NCBI RefSeq assembly: GCF_000499385.1
Contig: NW_013653468.1
Coordinates: forward strand, 1 to 40,000
Direction: 5' to 3'
DNA from: Eimeria necatrix
Lineage: Eukaryota; Apicomplexa; Conoidasida; Eucoccidiorida; Eimeriidae
Length of the DNA stretch: 40,000 bases
Below, in pieces: positions 31,485-40,000 of this stretch (positions are counted from its first letter, which is position 1; the number at the start of each line of letters is the position of its first letter). Made by a program: the position numbers and the translations under genes. The notes under the pieces are model-generated. The model saw only the letters and a program-made list of their open reading frames with translations. It was not told the DNA's origin and made no database searches.

Positions 31485-34400
31485 CGCAGAAACGAACTAA
31501 GGCTCACCGAGTTGCCACTGAGCAGACAACCCTGTAGTGGGGGCACAGAGAAGCGTCAAGCGCAGCAGTTCCGGGCACTTCGCCGCCTTGCTGCACCAGC
31601 TGATACTGCTCCTGCAGCAGCTTCTGCAGCTGCAGCTGCTGCTGCAGGTACAACTGAGCTGCTGCTCCGCTTTTTGCTGCCAAAGACAGGGGACTCGCCT
31701 GCAGCAAAAAGTCCTGAAAGGCCTTCGAGACCAACCCGTCAGGTGCCTGCAGCTCTACGCAGCTGTTCTTCCAAGAGGCTGGGGTTGAGGCACCAGCGGG
31801 CGTGGTTGCTGCTGGAGTTCCTCCTGCTGCAGCTGGTGCTGGTGCAGCTGCTGAAGCTGATGCAGCTGCTGTAGCATCAGGGGACGGGGAGCCGTCAACC
31901 TGCATTGCTGTCTGCTCCGCAGCAGCACTTTCCAGTGCCGCTGCTGCAGCAGCAGGCGTGGCAGCGTGCTGCTGCTGTGGCAATGGCTTTGTGAGGCCAA
32001 GGACTACAGGGTCCTCTTCAAGAGAGAAAGAAAACAAAGAAGCAACGAGGCCGACCCCGGCTGCATCTGCTGATCCGCTGGGCATCGCATGGATGGCATT
32101 GTGCTGCACAACAGGTGTCGTGCCGGCTGTGGCCCCAGAGCCAGCAGCAGCAGCTGCAGCTGCTGCTGCTGCTGTGAGGGGCGGCGGGGCTTCTAGAGGC
32201 GGCGGCAGCAAACCCGCAAACCCCGCGAAGAACTCAATCTGATGCACACGGAGCTGCTCCACCCAGCCCAAACAATCGGGAACCTGAAGGCTGCAGCAAG
32301 TCCTTCCATAGCTGGACCCTTCCGTTGTTTGCTCCTGCAGCAGACAAAGTAAAACGCACAAACAGCTGCCTCTCCCGCTGCTGGCGTTGTCGCCGCCGCC
32401 GCTCCTGCTGCTGCTGCTGCTGCTACTCCTGCTGCTGCTGCTGCAAGTGGGGGACGCACGTACCTGGCGCAAAGAACTAACTACTTCGCAGTGCCCCTTC
32501 CTAAAGAAGAAAAGGGAATCCCCCACCCGAGGGATTTGCTGCCGCTGGGCGTCCGATGCCAGCAACTGCTCGAACGCGTCTCTGTACGAAAGCAGCAGCA
32601 ACAGCAGCAGCAGCAAAAGCGACGGCAAGTACCACGTCATGTATTCTCCCCTTTAGGCACCCACTTGCTGCAGAAGGCCGTTGCCCTCTGGGCAGTACGC
32701 ACAGCGATTTAAGGAAGCTGCAGCAGCAGCTGCTGCAGCAGCTGCTGCAGCAGCTGCAGCTGCTGCAACGGCGACCACGGACAACTCTGCAGCAGCACGT
32801 ATTGGCAGCCTCCCAGAGTGCACACAGCGTGTTCATTTGCTGCTAAGCCCGCAGCAGCAGCAGCAGCAAACCAACAACTAAGGAGCCCCACCTGTCTATG
32901 GGGGCGTTCAAGTCCGCCAGGCGCTGGCAGTCGAGCCCCGTGGCCTTCCAGACATTGGCGTAGAGGCCCCAGAGATGCGCTAGGTCTAGCCTGCGCCGCA
33001 CTTCGCGCCATTGCTGTTCTTGGAGGCTGCTGCTGCTGCTGCTGCTGGCCTCTGCTGCTGCTGCCGCTGCTGCCGCCTCCCCAAAGAGCTGGTCGTACGT
33101 CCGCTCCAGCAGCTGCAACAGCGCAGATTCGTCCCAGCCAAATCCACAGGACATGCACCGCACGAGAGCAGCAAACCGCGCAGCAGCTGCTGCCTCCTCG
33201 GCGTCTTCTGCTGCTCCTGCTGCTCTTCCTGCTGCTGGGACTTGGCCCGCTTCGTCAGCTGCCGCCGCTGCCGCAATGGCAGCTTCTACGCTGGCCTTTG
33301 TGAGAGAACAGAGCGACTCCGCAGGAAGGAGTGTCTCTGTGGGCTGCTCTGCACCTTCCCGTGCAGCAGCAGCAGCAGCAGCAGCAGGTTCTGCTCCTGC
33401 AGCTGGACCTTCCGAGTCTCCGGGGGCGCTTCGAGACGCTGCAGCGCCATCAAGACTGTCTCGCAATTGCTGCGAAGGCCCTGAGCCTGCGCTGCAGAGG
33501 CCCGGCGACTTCGCCGCAGCGCTGCTGCTGCTGCCGCTGCTGCTGCTGCCGCTGCTGCTGCTCGAAGCGTGCAGAGGCTCCTCCAGGTCTTCTTCGAGAA
33601 GCCGAGAGTGCTTCCGCACAGGCTCTACTGGGGAACTTGCTGCTCTTGGAGGTTTCGCAGCAGCAGGACGCAAAGCTTCCGGGGGAAGGTCTTGCTGCTG
33701 CCCTGGGGTCGGCAGCAGCACAGGCAGCTGCAGCGACAGCCGCTGCAGATCCTCAGACCACTGGTGTCGCCTGTAGGCCCAAGCCTTCGCATGCACAGCA
33801 CCAGCAGCATCGACGAGAGACTCCACGTATAGCAGCAGCTGCGCCAATACCCCCTGCAATAGCGCAGCAAAGCGAAATGGCAGCAGCAGCAGCACGCGCC
33901 GTAATTCCACTGGCCGCCGTGGACAGCAGCAGCAACGGCAGGTTCCCGCCGCTGTGGAAACAGCGCTAGAAGCAGCAGCAGCCCAAGAGCAGCTAATCAG
34001 CAATGGCAGCAGCACTACACGCAGTAGCGATGAAGTAAGGGCTATGCCAAGTGTTCTGCAGCAGCAGCGGCAACTGCAGCAGCAGCAGCAACTGCAGCAG
34101 CACCACAACCACCGCAGTCGCTGCGGTAGCCGAAGCTTACAACAAACAGCGTCTGTTCCATCCAGTACTGCCGATGCTGCCTCTTCGTTGCTGCTGCTGC
34201 AGCTGCTGTTGCTGCTGCTGCTCCGTCTCCTACTGCGTGCTGCTGCTTGTACGAAGAGCCATCAGGGCAGCACGCGGAGCTGCAAGAGGCGGCTCTCGCG
34301 AGGACTGTGAGGGCCCCAGCGAGGGCCATGCACGGGGAGAGCTGCTGCTGCTGCTGCTGCTGCCAAAGGATTGGGTAGCAGCGCGGCAGCAGCGACAGGT

Positions 34401-37400
34401 TGAGTGCATGCAGCTGCTTGCAGGCCAGCCAAACTGCAGCAGCAAGAGGCGAGGGCGGGACCACTGTGGTAGCTCGATGAGGCTGCAGCTGCTCCGCGTC
34501 CATCTGTAGCAAGTCGCAGCAGCGGCAGCAGCAACACAAGGGATGTGTGCAGCAGCAAACAGCTCTGGATCTGCTGCTGCACCTGCTGAGGCGGCGCGTC
34601 AAGCTGCACTCTTTGCAGCTAAAGCAGCAGCAACAATGAAAGCAGCAAAAAGCTTCACCTCCTCTATGGCCCGGCCCAGCGATTGCCGCAAACTGCGCTC
34701 TCTCTTAAGAGCTGGCGAGAGGGCAGCCCGCAGCTGCCGCAGCGCATCTACGGTTGGTGGCACGAAGAAGCACGTGCTTTGCTGCTGCTGCTGCTGCTGC
34801 AGCATCTGCAGGAAGGCAGCCAAAGACTCCACCTTTATGGGCCGCCGCCTTATTGGCCATTCTGAGAGGCTGCCCGCGCTGAGAAGAGCTGCAGCATCCG
34901 CAGACGAGGGGAAAACTTTCAGCAAGCTCTGCCTGTTGCTGCTGCTGCTGCTCTTGCTGGCGCTGCTGCTGCAGCTGCTGTCGCCATTGTGGCCCATGCT
35001 GCTGCTTCCGTCGCTCGCGCTGCTGCTGCTGTCTTCGCCCACGCAGCTTGGCCCCTGCTGCTGCTCCTGGCTAAGCTGAGTGTCTGCCAGCTCGGCCTCC
35101 GACGCATGGCCGGAGCTGCTGCGGCTGTTGGCTGGGCCGGCAGCAGCAGCTACTGCGGCGGCGGCGGCTGCTGCTGCTGCTGCTGCTGCCTTCTGCATTA
35201 GCAGCAGCAGCGGGGACGGTTCGCAGTGAGCCTCCACATAGACCCGAGATATGCTGCCGCTCGCAGACACACAGGCAAAGTACCTGTTAAGAAATCTGTC
35301 TTCACCCAAAGCCTCAGAACGCACCACGAAGCAACTCTGCAGCTTTTCTGCTTCTGCATTCGAGACCCTCCCCATGGGCTTCCGCCGCTGCGCCCGCAGG
35401 CCCCCGCCTCCAGCGCCCGCAGCTGCTGCTGCTTCCTCTGTAGCGCAGCAAACGCACATCTCGAGGGGCGCTTCCGCAACAGCAGCAGCAGCAGCAGCAG
35501 CAGCAACGGCCACAGAGCCGCTGAACACCTCTATCCTGCAGCCTAGGGGCCGCAACAGCAGCAGCAACTCAAGAAGTAGCAGCAGCTCAAGAAGCAGTAG
35601 CAGCTCAGGGTACTGGATCCATGTGTTCCCCAAGGGGCCCCCTGGGGCCCTTCTGATGGGCGGGAGGCCCCAAAAATGAGCGCAGCAGCAGACAGCAGCG
35701 CTGCATTAGCAACAAGGGAAAACCTAATGTAGGGTTTAGGGTTTAGGGTTTGTGAACAAGCGCACCGCCCTCCTCTTTCGCCGCAGCAGCAGAAGCAGCA
35801 GAATCCTTTGCTGCTGCATTTACAGCACCTGCGCCTTCGGCGTCTTCAGCTGGGTGGCCCTCGTCGGCCTCCTGCAGCACATGCGCAGCCACAGAAGCAG
35901 CAGCACCTCATGCTGCTGCAGCAGTTGTTTTCCCAGACACTTCTGAGCAGCAACAAGGGACCCCTCTTCGCTTACCTTCTCTGTCTTGGCTTCGGAAGCA
36001 GCAGCAGCGCTTGCGGCCCCCGCAGCAGCAGCAGCAGCAAGGTTCTCCTCCTCTGTGGGGCCCGCAGCAGCCACCTTCAGCCGCAGCAGATTCAGGCGAG
36101 CCCTGGCCAGCCCCTCCAGCTTCGTGTCTAAGAAAAACTTCCCTTGCCAGCCGTCAGACACGAGCCGCTGCAGCTGCTGCAGCAGGAAGCAGCGCATGTC
36201 GCGGGGCAACAGCCAGAAGCTGCTGCACCTGCAGCAACAAACACACCCAATCCGCAAAAGGCCTGCAAATCCAGCAGCAGCAGCAGCAGCAGCAGCGGCG
36301 GAGGAAGGAGCAATGGCGGCGACTGGCGCAGGCCCAAATCTACGTGCTGCAGCAGCAGCTGCAGCACTGCGACTAAAGACCACAGCAGCAGCAAGGCCGC
36401 TGCAGCTGCAGGAACAGCCGCCGCAGCAGCAGCAGCAGCAGCATATGTGCTTACCGCAGCGCATGGAGTGCCAGCAGCAAACGGTCCACAGAAGTCCCTT
36501 CGACGCCACACAGCTCAGATCGGCTCACGTCCAGCGCCCATTCAACTGCAGGAAGTCCCCCAGCAGCAGCAGCAGCAGCTTCTGCTGCTGCTGCTCTCTC
36601 TTCGTCCTCTTCACGATCTCCTTCAGTGCTGCTTGCTTCAGACGCGTCGTCCTCGGCCGCAGCCTCGTGTTGGCTGCTGCTGTTGTTGCTGCTGCTGCTG
36701 CACTCTGCAAGCGCTCTGTCTCCCGCTGCTGCTGCTGCCTCCACCTCTTCCGACTTTGTTGCTGCTCCTGCTGCCAAGGGCTCCTCGAGCAGCAGATTGG
36801 GAGCCTCTGAGCAGCTGGCCTCTGCCGCGTCACCACTACCAGCCTGAAGCTCTTTGTGCGCTGCTGCTGCAGCTGCTGCATCCGCAGGGGTTTCTGCAGC
36901 GCAACTTTGAGGGCCGACAGCTGTGTCTTGGGCTGGCGCAGCTGCTCCTGCTGCAGCAGGACACTCTGCTGCAGCAGGGCCCTCTGCTCCAGCAGGCCCC
37001 TCTTCTGCAGCAGGCCACTCTGCTGCAGCAGGCCACTCTGCTGCAGCAGGCCCCTCTGCTGCAGCAGGACCCTCTGATGCAGCAGGACCCTCTGCTGCAG
37101 CAGGACCCTCTGCTGCAGCAGGCCCCTCTGCTGCAGCAGACCCCTCTTCTGCAGCAGGGCCCTCTGCTGCAGCAGGGCCCTCTGCTGCACCAGGGCCCTC
37201 TGCTGTAGCAGACCCCTCTGCTGCAGCAGACCCCTCTGCTGTAGCAGAACCTTCTGCTGCAGCAGACCCCTCTGCTGCAGCGGACCCCTCTGCTGTAGCA
37301 GACCCATCTGCTGTAGCAGACCCTTCTGCTGCAGCAGACCCCTCTGCTGCAGCAGGTCCCTCTGCTGCAGCAGAACCCTCTGCTGCAGCAGGCCCCTCTG

Positions 37401-37897
37401 CTGCAGCAGACCTTTCTACTACAGCAGACCTTTCTACTACAGCAGGCCTCTCTCCTGCAGCAGGCCCCTCTCCTGCAGCAGGCCCCTCTTCCAAAATAGG
37501 CCCCTCTGCTGCAGCAGCAGCTCCAGCCCCTCCGGCTGCTGCAAAGACATCGTCAGCAGCAGGCAAAGCTGTTGCTGTGCTGCCTCTGCCCACCACCCCG
37601 TCGATTTCCATTGTGCTGGGGTCTTCTGCTGCTGCTGCTGTGGCTGCAGTGGCAGCTCCGCGCTGCCGCTGGTGTTCCTGCTGCTCCTCCTGCTGCTCCT
37701 CCTGCTGCTCCTCCTGCTGCTGTTCATGCTGCTGTTCTGACTGGAACTCGCGCGGCTGCTTTTGCTGCTGCTTTTGCTGCTGCTGCTCCTGATGCTCTTC
37801 AAGCTGCCCTTCCTGCCGCTGTTCTTGTCTCTGCTGCTGCTGCTCACGCTGGCTCCCGTTCTCACGCTGCTCAGGCTTCTGCCGTACGGGTTCTTCT

Positions 37898-37928
<31 letters not shown>

Positions 37929-38420
37929 CAGCCTCTCCCGGGGACTGCGACAGCCCAAGTGAGTCCTGCGAAGGCTGCGGCACCTCCTCAGCACTTTGCA
38001 GCCCCTCCAAATCTGCTGCTGCAGCAGCTGCTGCTGCTGCTGCTGCCGCTTCACCACTCTCGGCGGGCGCCGGCTCCTGGGACGGCGCAATGTAGGTCCG
38101 CCTTGGAGTGTACAGACACTCGAACAGAAGCCTCTTCAGCAGCAGCGGAGCTGTCAGTGCATCCAGCAGCCTGAGATCTAGGGGGAGGCCATCGAGGGCA
38201 CTGAGGGCTCTTCCGGGGAGAAGCAGCAGCTGCTCATTCTGCTGCTGCTGCTGCTGCTGCTGCAGCTGCAGCTGCAGCGAGTCCCCAGCTACCAACCGAC
38301 GCATCTGCTGCAGCTCCTGCGGACGCCCACCCCCAGTGCAGGCAAAAAAGGCAGCAGCCGCCGCTGCGCATGAGGCAGGATCAGCCGCCGAGCTGCTGAA
38401 GCTGCGGCCTAGCACACTCC

Positions 38421-38453
<33 letters not shown>

Positions 38454-39997
38454 CTTTTCCCGAGCCGAAGGTGTGGGCGTCGTGCCGCGCCCGGCGCCGC
38501 TTTCTGGAGTGCACATGCTGCTGCTGCTTGTAAACCCCAGAGTCTATTCCCAGCCAGAGAGCAGCAGAAGCCTGTGTCTCATCAGGCGCAAGAGCTTCTG
38601 CTGCAATGCTGCCAGCAGCAGCTACTCGCGGCATCGCGTCCGACAGCTGCAGCACCGCCAGCTGCAGCAGCCGCAGCAGCAGCGCGTCCCCGAGGAAGAA
38701 GGGCAGCTGCTCCCCACAGGCTTCCGACACATTCACGTCCAGCGCTGCTGCTGCTGCGTCTGCTGCAGATGCTTCCGCTTCTGCTGCTGCTGCTGCTGCT
38801 GCTTTGGCCGCAGCTGTCTCGCTCCTTTCGCGATCTTCTTCGTCCTCAGATTCTGACGCATCAGCAAGTGGCTCCTTGCTGCCAGCAGCAGAGTCCACTG
38901 CAGCATCTCCTGCTGCCTCTGCACTCGTTGCTGCTGTTCTGCCTGCTGCCGCTGCTGCTGCTTTTGTTGTTGCTGCTTTTGGGTCGTCACTCGAGCGAGT
39001 TCCGCACCCGCTGCCGCTGGCTTCTCCTTCACGCCCATCACCTGCTGCAGCGCCTGCTGCTGCTGCTGTTGCTGCTGCTGCATCTGCCCTTGCTGCTCCG
39101 TCAGCTGATCCTCTTGTCGCCGGCATTTCAGCAGCAAGGAGAGCAGCCCCAGGGCTGTCTGAAGCGCTGTTCTCCAGCCCATTAGCTGCTGCAGCTGTTG
39201 CCGCAGAGGCGTCGCCTGAGCTCCTTTGCTGCTGCTTCTGCTGCTGTTCCTGCTGCTGCTGACGCTGCCACAGCTGCAGCAGACAATCAGCCTCCGGCAG
39301 TCGGTGCACCGAAGCCACTAAATCAAGCGAGGGCGGAGTATCCTCCTTGCGGCCTTCTGCCCTGTCGTTTGCTGCAGCAGCAGCGCCGGGTGCAGCAGCA
39401 ACAGCAGCAGCAAGAACGAAGGGCTGCACCCGAGGCCCCAGCACTGCCACCTCCAGAGTGTCAATCGAAGGCGGCAGCAACTGAAGATACTCAGAGAAGA
39501 CGCGGAAGAAGTCCTGCAGCTCCAAAAGCTCCGGGTGTCTGTACAGCTGCAGCAGCGAAAGCGGCAAAGGCCTTCGCTGGCACTGCAGCGGAACAGCAGC
39601 AGACACAACAGAGGCAGCAGGTTATGCAAGAGCAGCAGATCCGGCGCAGGAAGCTCAAAGCCAGCAGCAGCAGCAGATCCGGCGCAGGGAACCCAAAGGG
39701 GGCAGCAGCAGCAGTAGAGGCAGCAGCAGCTACAGAAGCAGCAGCAATAGAAGCAGCAACAGCAGCAGCAGCGCAGCAGCAGACAGCAGCTCAACGGCTG
39801 TCGGTGTGTCTTGCGCATACCAATGCTTCCTCGAAGGGGTCAATCAGCAGCTCATCTTTGGGTTCCACGCCAGCTGTCTCGAGTTCGTCCACAGGTTGCT
39901 GCGGCGGCTGCTGCGGCTGCTGCTGCAGCTGCTGCTGCACCTGTTGCTGCAGTTGCTGCTGCAGCTGCTGCTGCAGCTGGGCCGCCGCTTTGCGCAT
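30291..39997 (-). CDS. Giant DDT/WHIM-like chromatin protein with BRWD/PHIP-like C-terminus (about 2475 aa; 5' end may lie outside)
   Basis: Inferred exons in transcription order: 39997-39821, 39582-36455, 36228-35976, 35871-about 35829, 35542-34659, 34503-about 34234, 33853-32892, 32581-32464, 32334 (or 32283)-31508, 31056-30291; all phases join. Near the start, LLELQDFFRVFSEYLQL and LEVAVL fit a DDT helix set, with FFLGDALLLRLLQLAVLQL far downstream after a low-complexity insertion. WHIM-like parts are SVDRLLLALHALR (end of exon 2) and LGEDRFLNRYF...SRVYVE (exon 5, about residue 1278). The C-terminus has IPRVGDSLFFFRKGH (exon 8), then GMRFRMQL, GVYVDWEERR and CVSLWDLEPL (exon 10), in the order of the BRWD/PHIP cryptic Tudor region; no bromodomain or WD40 is seen. 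DDT/WHIM proteins partner ISWI remodellers, so nuclear chromatin function is inferred. Long Ala, Gln and Ser tracts intervene. Exons 4 and 6 and the acceptor of exon 9 are weakest; it could be two genes. ATG 39997 is 3 bp from the edge. Confidence 0.62.
31452..31480. repeat. (AGC)n array in an intron
   Basis: Nine uninterrupted AGC units plus two bases. It lies in the last intron of the minus-strand gene (31057-31507), so it is not translated; the same triplet expands in non-coding and coding DNA. Confidence 0.85.
32403..32446. repeat. (CTG)n array in an intron
   Basis: CTG units with one interruption (ctactc), within the intron between exons 8 and 9 of the minus-strand gene. Both neighbouring exons are conserved in frame, so this array is spliced out in my model. 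Confidence 0.75.
35731..35751. repeat. Interstitial telomere-like repeat (AGGGTTT)3
   Basis: Three perfect AGGGTTT units in tandem. TTTAGGG is the telomere type of many apicomplexans, and scattered telomere-like heptamers are known in Eimeria. Here the array falls in an intron of the minus-strand gene (between exon 4 and exon 5), not near a chromosome end as far as the window shows. Confidence 0.9.
36950..37490 (-). repeat. 18-bp minisatellite encoding about 29 hexapeptides
   Basis: The + strand repeats (CCCTCTGCTGCAGCAGGA)-like units. In the minus-strand gene it encodes imperfect hexapeptides PAAAEG/SAAAEG, with variants such as SATAEG, PAVVER, PAAAEW and PAAEEG. I count 29-30 units. The 18-bp period never disturbs frame. 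All substitutions respect the Pro/Ser, Ala-Ala-Ala, Glu, Gly plan. Confidence 0.9.
37675..37945 (-). repeat. Gln/Glu-rich triplet tract in exon 2 of the DDT/WHIM gene
   Basis: Encodes a highly charged Gln/Glu/Arg/Lys run, including EEQQ four-residue repeats (12-bp period near 37680-37720) and a run of ten Gln near 37901-37930. It is coding in the same frame as the flanking conserved segments. Confidence 0.8.
38422..38452 (-). repeat. Poly-Ser (AGC)10 array in coding DNA
   Basis: An uninterrupted CTG/GCT array on the + strand, read as Ser (AGC) in the minus-strand gene (GKDSSSSSS). It sits between the DDT-like and first WHIM-like parts. Confidence 0.85.
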
Positions 39998-40000
39998 GTT

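Larger units (their letters stand above)
22500..40000. other. Repeat-rich (CAG/CTG) chromosome segment
   Basis: Triplet arrays in both orientations (CAG, AGC, GCA and complements) occur every few hundred bases in exons, introns and intergenic DNA from about 22.5 kb on, and almost none occur before it. GC content is visibly higher too. Eimeria chromosomes are known to alternate such segments. Confidence 0.8.

Noticed and set aside
36144..37208. 354-codon + frame across the minisatellite
   Set aside because: Built of Leu/Gln/Pro translations of the 18-bp repeat; the minus strand carries the conserved flanking segments in frame.
36525..37307. 260-codon second minus-strand frame (LLQQRG repeats)
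   Set aside because: A frame shadow of the same minisatellite; the frame encoding Ala/Glu/Gly hexapeptides continues into the DDT-like and WHIM-like parts, this one does not.

Overview
The window looks like nuclear DNA of a coccidian apicomplexan, most likely an Eimeria species; I cannot name the species. The grounds are dense CAG/CTG triplet tracts encoding poly-Ala, poly-Gln and poly-Ser inside conserved eukaryotic genes, a TTTAGGG-type telomere-like repeat inside an intron, short GT-AG introns, and an abrupt switch between repeat-poor and repeat-rich DNA. Segmented repeat-poor and repeat-rich chromosomes are known from Eimeria. I saw no rRNA, tRNA or CRISPR.

Region 1 (about 1-22,500) is repeat-poor and gene-poor. 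It holds two single-exon paralogous membrane proteins (2582-5323 and 15175-16812, both +). Between them is a decayed Ty3/gypsy-type LTR retroelement on the minus strand (about 6690-8640), with recognisable gag capsid, zinc-knuckle and aspartic-protease remnants. A two-exon cystathionine beta-synthase gene follows (18174-20213, +). The rest is intergenic sequence with a few short tandem duplications.

Region 2 (about 22,500-40,000) is repeat-rich, GC-rich and gene-dense. A 14-exon gene (23028-29261, +) encodes a UBE3A-like HECT ubiquitin ligase of 1161 residues. I assembled it by matching splice phases, and the exon sum is an exact multiple of three. It has an N-terminal MGSAAS N-myristoylation-type motif and one GC-AG intron. 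After a 1-kb convergent intergenic stretch, a giant gene runs on the minus strand (30291 to at least 39997). My ten-exon model gives about 2475 residues, with a DDT-like segment, WHIM-like segments, long Ala/Gln/Ser tracts, an 18-bp minisatellite encoding hexapeptides, and a C-terminus resembling the cryptic-Tudor region of BRWD/PHIP proteins. It may be a chromatin-remodelling accessory protein with an unusual fused architecture, or two neighbouring genes.

The genes do not form one pathway: sulfur amino-acid metabolism (CBS), ubiquitin transfer (HECT), probable chromatin work (DDT/WHIM), and a coccidian membrane-protein family of unknown function. The most notable points are the sharp segment boundary, the DDT/WHIM plus BRWD-like architecture, the myristoylation motif on the HECT ligase, and a decayed extra copy of a HECT exon inside its own intron.
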